64,000 nucleotides of DNA from the NCBI RefSeq assembly GCF_031180885.1, contig NZ_JAPSLK010000043.1:1-64000 (forward strand). The letters run 5' to 3'. Below are positions 25,733 through 35,205 of this stretch, piece by piece. The number at the start of each line of letters is the position of its first letter. Within the stretch, counting starts at the first letter, position 1. The notes below the pieces were generated by a model. It was not told the DNA's origin. It saw only the letters and a list, made by a program, of their open reading frames with translations, and did not search any database. This DNA comes from Saccharothrix sp. (GTDB lineage Bacteria > Actinomycetota > Actinomycetes > Mycobacteriales > Pseudonocardiaceae). The translations under genes and the position numbers were made by a program.

Positions 25733-25772
25733 TCGGGGCGAGGCTCACCCGATCTCGGGAACCTCGCCCCGA
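25733..25772. terminator. Hairpin terminator at convergent gene ends
   Basis: An 11-bp stem (25733-25743/25762-25772) begins just after the protease stop. It overlaps the final codons of the convergent coiled-coil gene (ends 25745) and can serve both directions. Confidence 0.6.
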
Positions 25773-26350
25773 TCCTCCTTGTCCTCACCCCGCCGCCGCA
25801 GGAACGTGAAGCCCGGGATGCCCAGGATCGCCTGCCGCACGTCGTTGGTCACCTCCAACAGTTGGTGGATGTCCGGCCCAACCCGATCCAAAGTGGACAG
25901 TATCGGCAGGATGTCGTTCATCAGGTGCTTGGTCAGCACGGGCAACTGGTCGACCAGCTCGATCGCCGCGTCCACCTCGTGCGGCGACAACTCGTCGACG
26001 AACCGCGACGCCAACGGGTGCGCGCGCTGCGCCAGGGGCGCGTAGTTGTCCATCAACTCACGAGACGTCCGGGCCGTCTGCCCCGCATCCTCCGTGACCC
26101 GCTCAGCCGCAGCAGTCACCGCCTCGGCCCGCACCATGAGCGCCTCGGTCCCCTGAACCGCCGCCCCGGCCCGATCCACCAGCGCCTCGGTCTCGTCCAG
26201 CACCCGCTCGGTCCGCGACACCAGCTCATCGGCCCGCCGCACCACCTGCTCGGCCGCCTCCAACAAACCCAACACCCGCCCCGGCACCGACACCGCCGTC
26301 TCCACGGCAGAACGCGCCAACCCGAACACCCCGCGCGGCGAAAGCTCCAT
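25745..26350 (-). CDS. Coiled-coil protein, unknown function
   Basis: This 201-aa soluble protein is mostly alpha-helical, with long heptad-rich stretches (about 20-110: LLEAAEQVVRRADELVSR, ETEALVDRAGAAVQGTEAL). A more conserved C-terminal block follows (PVLTKHLMNDILPILSTLDR, VGPDIHQLLEVTNDVRQAI, then GFTFLRRRGED). Such proteins are recurrent hypotheticals in actinomycetes. There is no signal peptide or membrane segment. I do not recognise a function; the ILPILSTLDRVGPDIHQLL block suggests a scaffold or membrane-peripheral helical bundle. Confidence 0.65.
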   Translation of the reverse strand: MELSPRGVFGLARSAVETAVSVPGRVLGLLEAAEQVVRRADELVSRTERVLDETEALVDRAGAAVQGTEALMVRAEAVTAAAERVTEDAGQTARTSRELMDNYAPLAQRAHPLASRFVDELSPHEVDAAIELVDQLPVLTKHLMNDILPILSTLDRVGPDIHQLLEVTNDVRQAILGIPGFTFLRRRGEDKEDRGEVPEIG

Positions 26351-26501
26351 ACCCCCACTCTGCCGCACCGCCGAACCGGAGGCTCCCTGAAACGCCGCTC
26401 GAGTGCTTGAAGCAAATAGTCTGCTTCCTATACAGTCAGGCCCGCCACCGCCTTGGATCTCCCCTCCCTGCACCCAGGGGAGACGACCAGGAGGTAGACG
26501 C

Positions 26502-27098
26502 ATGCCCAGGAAAACCCTGACAGTCCTCGCCGCCGTCGCCGCCCTCCTTGCCCTGGCACCCCCTGCTCAAGCCCAGGTCGAATCCGGCCCGTGGACGTCC
26601 TACTCCCCAACGTTCTCCGTCCAGGAACGCGGCTGCGGCGACGTGTCCGACCTGACCTTCCGCCTCACCTGCTCCACCGCCTCCGGCGACCAGCGCGCCG
26701 AACGCCGCTACGCCACCCACACCGGCGGGACCAGGCAGTTCGAGGGTTCCTTCCGCATCACCAGCATGGGCGGCACGCGGATCAGCCTCAAGCAGACCTT
26801 CCGCGACGGGTCCGACGCCGGCCCGTACTTCATGCTCGCCGTCGAACGAGGCGGACGGCTCTACGCGGTGCACGGCGGCACAACGATCGCCAGTGGCGCG
26901 ATCGTCGGCACCACCGTGCGCGTGAACACCGTCCACGCGATCGGCAACGCCCACCGCACGTACATCAACGGATCGTTGCGGCACACGGTGTCCAGCACGA
27001 GCGGCAGCTACTACGACAAGTTCGGCGCCTACCGCACCGCGAGCGGCCAAGGCCCGGTCACCGTGGTCTGGAGCGGCATCCGGTTCTGGCGCAAGTGA
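26502..27098 (+). CDS. Secreted jelly-roll-like protein
   Basis: The 198-aa precursor has a clean signal peptide (MPRKTLTVLAAVAALLALAP, cleaved near AQA). The mature domain of about 175 residues is beta-rich, with cysteine pair CGDVSDLTFRLTC and segments FEGSFRITSMGG, GPYFMLAVERGGRLYAVHGG and HRTYINGSL. These resemble concanavalin-like carbohydrate-binding or polysaccharide-lyase sandwiches. The start at 26502 follows an AGGAGGT ribosome-binding site. The enzymatic role is not established; a glycan-binding or lyase function is a guess. Its stop overlaps the start of the next gene. Confidence 0.65.
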   Translation: MPRKTLTVLAAVAALLALAPPAQAQVESGPWTSYSPTFSVQERGCGDVSDLTFRLTCSTASGDQRAERRYATHTGGTRQFEGSFRITSMGGTRISLKQTFRDGSDAGPYFMLAVERGGRLYAVHGGTTIASGAIVGTTVRVNTVHAIGNAHRTYINGSLRHTVSSTSGSYYDKFGAYRTASGQGPVTVVWSGIRFWRK

Positions 27099-27763
27099 CG
27101 CAGTTGAAACGACTTTTGATCCCGCTGGTGCTCCTGACCTCATGCGCGACCCAGGAGCCCAGCGGCCTCACCGCCACCCTCACCTCGTCCACCGACGTCA
27201 CCCTGTCCTGGCGTCCAACCCCCGACGCCGCAGGTCAAGCCGTCGAATACGCCCACGACCCCAACGGCGACTATACCGTCCTCCAGTTCGCCTCACCCGA
27301 CACGAACACCTACACCCACCCCGACCTGATCCCGCAAACCCCGTTCTACTACCGCATCCGTCCCTACTACGGCCCAGCATCCGCCGAAGAGGACGTCACC
27401 CTCCCACCCGGCGACGAAGTGTCCACAGAGGATGGACACGAGTGGGCCGCACCCCAAAAAGGAAACACCGGCACCCACCCTGCCCGCTCACCCGCCGCCA
27501 AGCCCACCAACTTCACCGCGACCGTCAAACACGCCAACGGAATCCTGTTCACCTGGACCGACAACGCCCAAGGCGAACACGGCTACCTCCTGGAAGTCCG
27601 CCCCCACAACACCCACACCTTCCAAGTCGCCGCCGCACTGGACCCCGACACCCACTCGTTCGGCCTGATCACCCTCCCCACCGAGAAAACCGCCACCTAC
27701 CGCGTCCGTCCCTACACCTACGGGGAACCCACCAACACCGCCCACCAACGAACCGGCGGCTAA
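27095..27763 (+). CDS. Lipoprotein with two fibronectin-III-like domains
   Basis: The 222-aa protein starts at a GTG overlapping the previous stop (GTGA). It shows a short lipoprotein signal with lipobox LTSC (Cys about residue 15). Two FnIII-like repeats follow: TATLTSSTDVTLSWRPTP with YYRIRPYY, and TATVKHANGILFTWTDN with ATYRVRPYTYG, separated by a Pro-rich linker. It is likely anchored to the outer face of the membrane and coupled to the jelly-roll protein upstream, perhaps as a binding partner. Its 3' end overlaps the convergent racemase gene by 4 bp. Confidence 0.7.
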   Translation: MTQLKRLLIPLVLLTSCATQEPSGLTATLTSSTDVTLSWRPTPDAAGQAVEYAHDPNGDYTVLQFASPDTNTYTHPDLIPQTPFYYRIRPYYGPASAEEDVTLPPGDEVSTEDGHEWAAPQKGNTGTHPARSPAAKPTNFTATVKHANGILFTWTDNAQGEHGYLLEVRPHNTHTFQVAAALDPDTHSFGLITLPTEKTATYRVRPYTYGEPTNTAHQRTGG

Positions 27764-28440
27764 GCCAACGCCAAATCCACCCCGGCCTCGACGTGACTCC
27801 GGGTCGAGTCGACCAACGGCACCGCGCAGTCGGACTGGTCCACCAGCAACGTGATCTCCGTGCACCCCAGGATCACCGCCTCCGCCCCGCGCTCCACCAG
27901 CCGCGCCATGACCTCGCGGTACCGCTCGCGCGACGCGGGCTCGATCCGGTTCCGGGTCAACTCCTGGTAGATCACGTCGTGGACCAGCGTCCGGTCCGGC
28001 TCGTCGGGCACGATCACCTCGATGCCGTGCTCGGCCATGCGGTCCCGGTAGAAGTCCTGCTCCATTGTGAACCGCGTGCCGAGCAATCCAACTCGCCGAC
28101 TGCCCAGCCGCTGCGCCGTCGCGTCCACGATGTGCACGAACGGCACGCTCACCGCATCCGCGACAGCCCCCGCGACCTTGTGCATCGTGTTGGTGCACAA
28201 CAGGATCAACTCCGCGCCGGCCTTCTCCAGCGTCCGCGCGGCGTCGGCGAGCAGCACACCGGCCCGCTCCCACTGCCCGGTCCGCTGCAACTGCTCGATC
28301 TCCGCGAAGTCCACGGTCAGCAGCAGGCTGGGCGCGCAGTGGTGCCCGCCCAGCCGGCGCCGGGTCTCCTCGTTGAGCAGCCGGTAGTACTCCGCCGACG
28401 ACTCCCAGCTCATGCCGCCGATCAGCCCGATGGTCCGCAT
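27760..28440 (-). CDS. Aspartate/glutamate racemase family protein
   Basis: This 226-aa enzyme has the two cysteines of the cofactor-independent racemases: Cys82 in LLCTNTMHK and Cys193 in ILGCTEI. The N-terminal IGLIGGMSWESSAEYYRLLN is typical of the YgeA/aspartate-racemase group. The reaction is probably L/D interconversion of an acidic or related amino acid. The ATG at 28440 places the glycine-rich first strand at the N-terminus. The gene is solitary, convergent with the FnIII lipoprotein and divergent from the MFS transporter. Confidence 0.9.
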   Translation of the reverse strand: MRTIGLIGGMSWESSAEYYRLLNEETRRRLGGHHCAPSLLLTVDFAEIEQLQRTGQWERAGVLLADAARTLEKAGAELILLCTNTMHKVAGAVADAVSVPFVHIVDATAQRLGSRRVGLLGTRFTMEQDFYRDRMAEHGIEVIVPDEPDRTLVHDVIYQELTRNRIEPASRERYREVMARLVERGAEAVILGCTEITLLVDQSDCAVPLVDSTRSHVEAGVDLALA

Positions 28441-28561
28441 GCGGCCCACTCTGACCGGCCGGTCCACCCCGGGCAACCGGATTTGACCCTCTCCATCGGG
28501 AGGTACCGGACGGCTGAGACCCGCGTCACGGTCGTGCATCCGACCGACCCCGGGAGCGCCC

Positions 28562-29833
28562 ATGAAACTGGCCAAGATCATCGCGGTGAGCAGTTCCGGC
28601 TCCGCCATCGAGTGGTACGACTTCTTCATCTACGGCACGGCGGCGGCGCTGATCTTCAACAAGCTGTTCTTCCCGACCGCCGACCCGCTCGCCGGCACGC
28701 TGCTGGCGTTCAGCACGTTCGCGGTCGGCTTCGCGGCCCGGCCGCTGGGCGGGGTGCTGTTCGGCCACCTCGGCGACAAGGTCGGCCGCAAGGCCGCGCT
28801 GGTCACGGCCCTGTTCCTGATGGGCGGCTCGACGACGGTCATCGGGCTGCTGCCGACCTACGAGAGCATCGGCGTGTCGGCCCCGATCGCACTGGTCGTG
28901 CTGCGGCTGGCACAGGGCGTGGCGGTCGGCGGGCAGTGGGGCGGGGCGGTGCTCATCGCGACCGAGAACGCCCCGCCGCACCGGCGCGGGCTGTACGGGA
29001 GCTTCGCGCAACTCGGGGTGCCGGTCGGGCTGGTGCTGTCGACGCTGGTGTTCCTGGGGACGTCGTCGTGGCTGACCGAGGCGCAGTTCGCGGCGTGGGG
29101 CTGGCGGCTGCCGTTCCTGTTCTCCATCGCGTTGATCCTGGTCGCCCTCTACGCGCAGTTCCGCCTGGAGGAGACGGTGGCGATGCGCGAGGTCAAAAAG
29201 GAAGGCACGGCGTCCTCGCCGGTGCTGGAGGTCCTGCGCAAGCACCCCGGCAACATCGCCCTCGCGGCCGGTGCGGTGATCGTCGTCGGGGCCGGGTTCT
29301 ACCTGTTCGCGACCTACCTGCTCTCGTACGGGACGACCGTGCTGGGGATGCCCCGCTCGACCATGCTCAACGCCGTGATGTGGGGTGCGGTGGCGCAGGT
29401 GCCGGCGCTGCTGGTGTTCGCGCACCTGTCGGACCGGATCGGGCGGCGGCCGGTGTACCTGTTCGGGGCGGTGACCACGGGGCTGTGGGTGTTTCCGGCG
29501 TTCTTGCTGGTCAACACCCGTTCGCCGGGGTTGGTGGTGATCGCGGTGGTGGTCGCCCTGGTGCTGTTCGCGGCCATGTACGGGCCGCAGGCGGCGTTCT
29601 TCTCGGAGCTGTTCACGGCGAGGCTGCGGTACTCGGGGGCGTCGCTGGGCTACCAGGTGGGCGTGATGCTCGGCGGGGCGTTCACGCCGATCATCGCCAC
29701 CTGGCTGTACTCGCAGTACCGCTCGTTCGTGCCGGTGGCGTTGTTTCTGCTGGTCACAGCCCTGGTGTCGTGCGCGTGCGTGGTCAAGCTGACCGCCGAG
29801 AAGGCCCGCGAACTCGTCCCGCAGCCCGCCTGA
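28562..29833 (+). CDS. MHS-family MFS transporter
   Basis: The 423-aa protein has twelve predicted transmembrane helices. It shows the metabolite:H+ symporter hallmarks SSGSAIEWYDFFIYGTAA at the N-terminus and GHLGDKVGRKAAL in the loop between helices 2 and 3. RLAQGVAVGGQWGGAVL and LSDRIGRRPVYLFGA (second-half motif) are also present. The family imports organic acids, betaines or shikimate-like compounds; the substrate is not predictable here. The start ATG is preceded by GGGAGC. The intergenic element 29842-29993 follows directly. Confidence 0.9.
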   Translation: MKLAKIIAVSSSGSAIEWYDFFIYGTAAALIFNKLFFPTADPLAGTLLAFSTFAVGFAARPLGGVLFGHLGDKVGRKAALVTALFLMGGSTTVIGLLPTYESIGVSAPIALVVLRLAQGVAVGGQWGGAVLIATENAPPHRRGLYGSFAQLGVPVGLVLSTLVFLGTSSWLTEAQFAAWGWRLPFLFSIALILVALYAQFRLEETVAMREVKKEGTASSPVLEVLRKHPGNIALAAGAVIVVGAGFYLFATYLLSYGTTVLGMPRSTMLNAVMWGAVAQVPALLVFAHLSDRIGRRPVYLFGAVTTGLWVFPAFLLVNTRSPGLVVIAVVVALVLFAAMYGPQAAFFSELFTARLRYSGASLGYQVGVMLGGAFTPIIATWLYSQYRSFVPVALFLLVTALVSCACVVKLTAEKARELVPQPA

Positions 29834-29841
29834 GCCCCACC

Positions 29842-29993
29842 GTTGACCGGTCGCGAGGCCGCCGTCGGCTTGTCGCGTCGCCTTTCCGACGGTCACGCTT
29901 TTCGATCGGCGGGAAAGGCGACGTGACGAGCCGACCCTCCGGGCGGCCTCGCCTCGACGCGGAGGCGGCGCAATTCAACACAGTTGACCGGTC
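29842..29993. repeat. Palindrome flanked by direct repeats GTTGACCGGTC
   Basis: GTTGACCGGTC occurs at 29842-29852 and 29983-29993. Between them lies an imperfect inverted repeat of about 95 bp (29855-29950; GAGGCCGCC pairs with GCGGCCTC, and GCGTCGCCTTTCC with GGAAAGGCGACG). The element fills the gap between the MFS gene and the histidine kinase gene. It could act as terminator of the former; the flanking repeats give it a MITE-like look. Confidence 0.6.
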
Positions 29994-30027
29994 AAGAACA
30001 CTAGCGTGGCGCAGACCGGAGGCCGAT

Positions 30028-31179
30028 GTGGACGACGACGACGTTTTCGAACTGCTCGCGGAGCTGGACGCGCTGGAGCGGGCCCGTGACGAGCGGGTGA
30101 GCCTGCTCGACACGCGGGCCGTCCTGCGTGGGCTCGCCGACCGGATCCGCGCGCAGTTCGGGTTCGACGTCAGCCTCATCGGCCTGGTGGAGGGCCGGGA
30201 CCTGGTGCTGCGGCTGTGGTCGGGCACCCGCGACTCCCGCCTGCACGACCTGCCGGTGCCCATCGGGCTCGGGGTCGGCGGGCGGGTCGCGGCGGCCGGC
30301 AGCCCGATCGTGGTGCCGAACTACTACCGCTCGAACCGGATCACGCACGACTTCGACGCGCACGTCCGGGCCGAGGGGCTGGGCAGCATGGCCGCCGTGC
30401 CGGTGCGGACCGGGGAGGTCCGGGGCGTGCTGTACGGGGCCGTGCGGGGGGAGGCCGAGGTGGGGGACGACGCGGTCGACGGGTTGCGCAGGCTCGCGCG
30501 GCTCGCCGGGCTCGCGGTGGACGTGGCGGACGGCGCGGTGACGCTGGCCGACACGGCCGTGGTGGAGGAGCGGCGGCGGCTGGCCGCGTCGCTGCACGAC
30601 AGCGTGGGGGCGATGCTGTTCGGCGTCGGCTCGTCGGTGCGGCGGCTGCGGGAGCAGGCCGTGCCGGGCGTGGACGACCAGTTGGAGCGCATCGAGCAGC
30701 AGCTGGCGGCTGCGGGCATGGCGTTGCGGGAGTCCATCTCGCGGCTGCGCGTGGGCTCCGACCGGGACCCGGTGCGGCTGACCGCCGACATCGCCGAGTC
30801 CGTGCACGCGTTCAGCCAGCGCTCCGGCGTGGCCGCGAGCTTCGTGCCGGTGGGCGGGAGCCCCCGGCTCGACCCCGCGCGGGCCGCGCTGGTCAAGCGG
30901 GTGGTGGACGAGGGCCTGCTCAACGTGGAGAAGCACGCCCGCGCCCGGTCGGTCGTGGTCACGCTGGCGGTGTCCGACCGGCTCACCGTCGCGGTCCTGG
31001 ACGACGGCGTCGGCATCCAAGAGCAGGCCGCCGGCACGGGCGCGGGACTGCCCGCCCTGCGCCGCCAGGTCGAGCGCACGGGCGGCACGCTGAGCCTGCT
31101 CAACACCGACGAGGGCGGCGCGGTGCTGCGCTGCGAGCTGCCGGCACCCTCTCCATCCGGAGAGGTCGCGCTCGTGTGA
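30028..31179 (+). CDS. GAF-domain sensor histidine kinase (HisKA_3/NarL type)
   Basis: The 383-aa cytoplasmic kinase has a GAF domain (~25-165) followed by a DHp with His190 in [13 protein letters not shown]. The ATPase lobe comes next, with [11 protein letters not shown] (N box), LDDGVGIQ and [13 protein letters not shown]. There are no membrane segments, so it senses an internal signal through GAF. The GTG at 30028 is preceded by CCGGAGG; a longer open frame upstream covers non-coding repeats and is rejected. It pairs with the response regulator at 32818, with an acyl-CoA ligase gene inserted between. Confidence 0.9.
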   Translation: MDDDDVFELLAELDALERARDERVSLLDTRAVLRGLADRIRAQFGFDVSLIGLVEGRDLVLRLWSGTRDSRLHDLPVPIGLGVGGRVAAAGSPIVVPNYYRSNRITHDFDAHVRAEGLGSMAAVPVRTGEVRGVLYGAVRGEAEVGDDAVDGLRRLARLAGLAVDVADGAVTLADTAVVEERRRLAASLHDSVGAMLFGVGSSVRRLREQAVPGVDDQLERIEQQLAAAGMALRESISRLRVGSDRDPVRLTADIAESVHAFSQRSGVAASFVPVGGSPRLDPARAALVKRVVDEGLLNVEKHARARSVVVTLAVSDRLTVAVLDDGVGIQEQAAGTGAGLPALRRQVERTGGTLSLLNTDEGGAVLRCELPAPSPSGEVALV

Positions 31180-31198
31180 CCTGGGGTACGTTCCGGTG

Positions 31199-32821
31199 AT
31201 GGCGCACCTGAGCTACTCGTCGGGCACCTCGGACGTGCCGCTGCTGGGCGACACCATCGCCGTCAACTTCGACCGCGCGGTGGCCGCGCACGGCGACCGG
31301 GAGGCGCTGGTCGACCGGACCACCGGCCGGCGGTGGACGTACCGGCAGCTGCGCGACGAGGTCGACGCCGTCGCCGCGGGCCTGCACCACAGCGGTGTCC
31401 GGGTCGGCGACCGGGTCGGCATCTGGTCGCCCAACCGCGCCGAGTGGGTGGTGGTCCAGTACGCGACGGCCCGCATCGGCGCGATCCTGGTCAACATCAA
31501 CCCCGCCTACCGGGTGCACGAGCTGGAGTACGTGCTCAACCAGTCCGGCATCCGCACGCTCGTCGCCGCCCGGTCGTTCAAGACCTCCGACTACGCCGGG
31601 ATGATCGAGCAGGTCCGCCCGAAGTGCCCGAACCTGGAGCAGGTCGTCCTGCTGGACACTCCACAGTGGACCGACCTGCACTCGGGCGACCACCCGGCGT
31701 GGCCGGAGCTGTCCGCCGACGACCCGATCAACATCCAGTACACGTCCGGCACGACCGGGTTCCCCAAGGGCGCCACCCTGTCCCACCACAACATCCTCAA
31801 CAACGGCTTCTTCGTCGGGGAACTGTTGGGGTACACCGAAAACGACCGCATTTGCGTCCCCGTCCCGTTCTACCACTGCTTCGGGATGGTCATGGGCAAC
31901 CTGGCCGCCACCTCGCACGGCGCCACGGTCGTCATTCCGGCACCCGCGTTCGACCCGGCCGCGACCCTGCGGGCGGTGGCCGAGGAGCGGTGCACGTCCC
32001 TCTACGGCGTGCCGACGATGTTCATCGCCGAACTGGCCGACCCGGACTTCGACTCCTACGACCTCTCCTCCCTGCGCACCGGCATCATGGCGGGCTCGCC
32101 GTGCCCGGTGGAGGTGATGAAGCAGGTGGTGGAGCGGATGGGGATGCGGGAGGTGTCCATCGCCTACGGCATGACCGAGACTTCACCGGTCTCCACCCAG
32201 ACCCGCCACGACGACTCGCTGGACCGCCGGGTCTCGACCGTCGGCCGGGTCATGCCGCACCTGGAGGTCAAGGTCGTCGACCCGGAGACCGGCCGCACGG
32301 TGCCCCGCGGCACCCCGGGCGAACTGCGCACCCGCGGCTACTCGGTGATGCTGGGCTACTGGAACGAGCCCGACAAGACCGCCGAGGCCATCGACAGGGC
32401 CCGCTGGATGCACACCGGCGACCTGGCGGTCATGGACGACGAGGGCTACCTCAACATCACCGGCCGCATCAAGGACATGGTCATCCGCGGCGGCGAGAAC
32501 CTGTACCCGCGCGAGATCGAGGAATTCCTGTACACGCACCCGGACATCCTTGACGCACAGGTGATCGGCGTGCCGGACGTCAAGTACGGCGAGGAACTCA
32601 TGGCCTGGGTCCGCCTGCGCCCGGACGCCGAGCCGCTGACCGCCGAGGCGCTCAAGGAGTTCTGCGCGGGGAAGCTGGCCCACCACAAGGTCCCGCGGTA
32701 CGTGCACGTGGTGGAGGAGTTCCCGATGACGGTCACCGGGAAGGTGCGCAAGGTGGAGATGCGCAAGCGGGCGGTGGAAATCCTCGGCCTGGCCGACGCG
32801 GACGCCGTGGAGCACGCTTGA
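31199..32821 (+). CDS. Acyl-CoA ligase, FadD-like AMP-binding enzyme
   Basis: This 540-aa ANL-superfamily enzyme has [18 protein letters not shown] (P-loop), [31 protein letters not shown] (hinge) and the C-terminal Lys in [13 protein letters not shown]. It activates a fatty or related carboxylic acid to acyl-AMP and then acyl-CoA. It sits 19 bp after the histidine kinase, and its last codon overlaps the response-regulator start. The ligase is thus embedded in a two-component operon, so its product or substrate may feed the signal. A GTG three bases upstream (31196) is an alternative start. Confidence 0.92.
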   Translation: MAHLSYSSGTSDVPLLGDTIAVNFDRAVAAHGDREALVDRTTGRRWTYRQLRDEVDAVAAGLHHSGVRVGDRVGIWSPNRAEWVVVQYATARIGAILVNINPAYRVHELEYVLNQSGIRTLVAARSFKTSDYAGMIEQVRPKCPNLEQVVLLDTPQWTDLHSGDHPAWPELSADDPINIQYTSGTTGFPKGATLSHHNILNNGFFVGELLGYTENDRICVPVPFYHCFGMVMGNLAATSHGATVVIPAPAFDPAATLRAVAEERCTSLYGVPTMFIAELADPDFDSYDLSSLRTGIMAGSPCPVEVMKQVVERMGMREVSIAYGMTETSPVSTQTRHDDSLDRRVSTVGRVMPHLEVKVVDPETGRTVPRGTPGELRTRGYSVMLGYWNEPDKTAEAIDRARWMHTGDLAVMDDEGYLNITGRIKDMVIRGGENLYPREIEEFLYTHPDILDAQVIGVPDVKYGEELMAWVRLRPDAEPLTAEALKEFCAGKLAHHKVPRYVHVVEEFPMTVTGKVRKVEMRKRAVEILGLADADAVEHA

Positions 32822-33435
32822 GGATCCTGGTCGTGGACGACCACCCCGTCGTGTGCGACGGGGTGCGGTCGCTGGTGGCGTCGACACCGGACATCGAGGT
32901 GGTCGGCTCGGCGCGGTCCGCCCGCGACGCCATCACCCGAACCCGTGCGCTGCGACCGGATCTGGTCCTGCTGGACCTGCGCCTGCCCGACATGCTCGGC
33001 AGCGAGGCCCTGCCGCGCATCACCGCCGCCGCGCCCGCCGCGAAGGTCGTCATCTTCACCGCCTACGACGACCACGCCGCCCTGTCGGCCGCCCTGCACG
33101 CCGGCGCGCACGGGTGCCTGCTCAAGGACGTGACGGACACGGACCTGGTGGCGCAGCTGCGCCGGATCGGGGCCGGGGTGCGGGTGATCGACCCGCGGCT
33201 CCGGGAGTCGAGCGGGACGTTGTTGCAGGCCAGGCTGTTCCGGCTGTCGTTGAGCCGACGGGAGTACGAGGTCGTGCGGCTGGCGGCCACCGGGCGGACG
33301 AACCCGGAGATCGCCGAAGAACTCGGTCTGACCCGCAACACGGTCAAGACCTACCTCCAGACAGCGATGCAGAAGTTGGGCGCGCGCAACCGCGTCGAGG
33401 CCGTGCGGCGGGCGCAGGAGGAGCAGCTTCTCTGA
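32818..33435 (+). CDS. NarL/LuxR-family response regulator
   Basis: The 205-aa regulator has a receiver domain with acidic pair D7/D8, phospho-acceptor Asp53 (LLDLRLPD) and Lys in [10 protein letters not shown] LuxR-type HTH follows (~145-205; [20 protein letters not shown], then [18 protein letters not shown]). The TTG start overlaps the ligase stop (TTGA), so expression is coupled to the ligase and to the histidine kinase upstream. It is the cognate regulator of that kinase by position. Target genes are not evident. Confidence 0.92.
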   Translation: MRILVVDDHPVVCDGVRSLVASTPDIEVVGSARSARDAITRTRALRPDLVLLDLRLPDMLGSEALPRITAAAPAAKVVIFTAYDDHAALSAALHAGAHGCLLKDVTDTDLVAQLRRIGAGVRVIDPRLRESSGTLLQARLFRLSLSRREYEVVRLAATGRTNPEIAEELGLTRNTVKTYLQTAMQKLGARNRVEAVRRAQEEQLL

Positions 33436-33537
33436 CGCGGTGGCCGGGTGGTGACGGTGGCACTGAATGGCCACCAGCGGGGATCTGCTCTGGTAGACCC
33501 GGACTCCCTGTTCTCCACCCTGCGCGAAAGGGATCTC

Positions 33538-35145
33538 ATGATCCGCCAAGTGCTCCGCGGAGTCCTGCCGCCCACAGCCCTGCTCGCCGCCGTCCTCTCC
33601 GCCACCACCGCCGAAGCCGCTGCGCCCTGCACCCCGTTCGACGGCCCGGGGGAGTGGCGGAGCTGCCTCGACGTCTCCGTCCACCTGGCCGAAGCACCCG
33701 CGCTGGGCCGTGAAGCCCGGCTGGACATCGACCTCCGCACCACCCTGAACCAGTCAGACGTCCAGCTCGACGTCTCCCTCCCCGCCGGCCTCGAATGGGT
33801 GCAAACCCCCGCCGGTCTGACCTCCCACACCGTCGCCTCCGCCGCGCCAACTGACCGGGGCCGAGCGCACCACGCGACGGGCACCTCCCACGTCGTCGAA
33901 GACACTCCTCTGCGACTGACCGGCAGAGTCCGTGCGGTGGCTGAGGGTGCCGCCCAGATCCAAGTCGTGGCACGGGCGGGGGTCGAGTCGGACCGGGGGA
34001 GTGCGTTCCTCACCGTTGGCGCACAACGGTCCCAGCACGGCATCGCCGTGTCCGAAGGCACCACCCGCGCCGCAGCGACCCCCACCTCCGCCCACCCCCA
34101 CCTGCGCCACAAGCCCGCCGGTGACGTGGCCGCCACGCTCGGAACCGCCTGCGCGACCGGCACCTGGGGCTACGTCGACCACGACGGGATCGCCCGGATC
34201 TCCCCGAACGCCAAGGTGTGGGCCTACGACGACGACACGAGCGGCCCGGACGACCTGCTCGCCACCGGGCTCACCGACGCCAACGGCCAGTTCCGCCTGT
34301 GCTACGAGAACACCGACGAGGACGGCAGCGGCCAGGACGTCTACGTCCGCGTCGCCACCGAGAACGCGCACTGGATCATCCGCAACGGCCGCAGCCGCAA
34401 GCCCTACTCGTTCTACACCGACGTCGTCCCCAACGCGGGCGCGGCGGTGGAGTTCGGGACGGTCCGGCCGGCCGACCCGGCGATGATGCGGGGCGTGGAA
34501 GCGTTCGACACGATGAACGCGGCCTGGAACTGGACGCCCGGCGCGTGCTGGGACGCCCGGGACACGACCTGCCGCCAAGGCAAGATCAACTGGGCGCCGG
34601 ACTCGACGGACGGCACCTACTACTCGTTGCAGGAGAACGCCGTCCACCTCGCCGCCGAGGACCCGGACTCGAACATCCTGGTGCTGCACGAGTTCGGCCA
34701 CGCCATCATGGACGACGTCTACGAGGACGACTTCCCGCCCGCGCCGAACTGCTCGCCGCACTACATCACCAAGACCAGCTCCACCGGCTGCGCGTGGACC
34801 GAGGGCTTCGCGACCTGGTACGGCGTCGCGGTGCTGGGCGACCCGACGTTCCGCTGGCCCGGCGGGCGCACGCTGGACCTGGAAGGCCCGACCTGGGGCA
34901 CGCCGAACTGGGACAACGGGGACGCGGTCGAGGGCCGCGTGCTCGGCGCGATGATCGACCTCTACGACACCGCCAACGAACCGGGTGACACCTGCGCGGA
35001 GAACCCGGCCGGCCCGCTGTGGACGACCTTCCTGGGCCACGTCTCCGACACGTTCCGCCAGTTCTGGGCGCACCGCGCGGCCGACGGCTACGACGTGGGG
35101 CCGAACGCGTTGAGCTGCCTGTACCACAACACGATCGACTACTAG
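33538..35145 (+). CDS. Secreted HExxH metallopeptidase-like protein
   Basis: The 535-aa precursor has a signal peptide (~1-28, ending AEA). An N-terminal beta domain (~30-190) resembles a DUF11-like repeat, and a middle beta-rich region (~205-330) includes SPNAKVWAYDDD. The C-terminal catalytic-looking domain has LHEFGHAIMDD (His384, Glu385, His388) and Glu422 in TEGFATWYG, which is placed 34 residues after the second His as in gluzincin-type sites. Cysteines are spaced for disulfides. I do not recognise a named peptidase family. Likely an extracellular zinc protease of unknown target. Confidence 0.7.
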   Translation: MIRQVLRGVLPPTALLAAVLSATTAEAAAPCTPFDGPGEWRSCLDVSVHLAEAPALGREARLDIDLRTTLNQSDVQLDVSLPAGLEWVQTPAGLTSHTVASAAPTDRGRAHHATGTSHVVEDTPLRLTGRVRAVAEGAAQIQVVARAGVESDRGSAFLTVGAQRSQHGIAVSEGTTRAAATPTSAHPHLRHKPAGDVAATLGTACATGTWGYVDHDGIARISPNAKVWAYDDDTSGPDDLLATGLTDANGQFRLCYENTDEDGSGQDVYVRVATENAHWIIRNGRSRKPYSFYTDVVPNAGAAVEFGTVRPADPAMMRGVEAFDTMNAAWNWTPGACWDARDTTCRQGKINWAPDSTDGTYYSLQENAVHLAAEDPDSNILVLHEFGHAIMDDVYEDDFPPAPNCSPHYITKTSSTGCAWTEGFATWYGVAVLGDPTFRWPGGRTLDLEGPTWGTPNWDNGDAVEGRVLGAMIDLYDTANEPGDTCAENPAGPLWTTFLGHVSDTFRQFWAHRAADGYDVGPNALSCLYHNTIDY

Positions 35146-35205
35146 GACCAACGGGTGGACGGGCACATCGCGCGGGCGGTGTGCCCGCTGTTAGCTTCGC
35201 ACGTC

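Noticed and set aside
27142-31179. Very long open frame of about 1,345 codons
   Set aside because: Only its last part (from 30028) is a protein, the histidine kinase. The upstream section runs out of frame or antisense through other genes and the intergenic palindrome, and is open only because of high GC content.
31199-32821. Loading ligase for the PUFA-like PKS
   Set aside because: It is about 10 kb from the PKS operon, embedded in a two-component operon, and lacks a carrier domain; the link cannot be supported.
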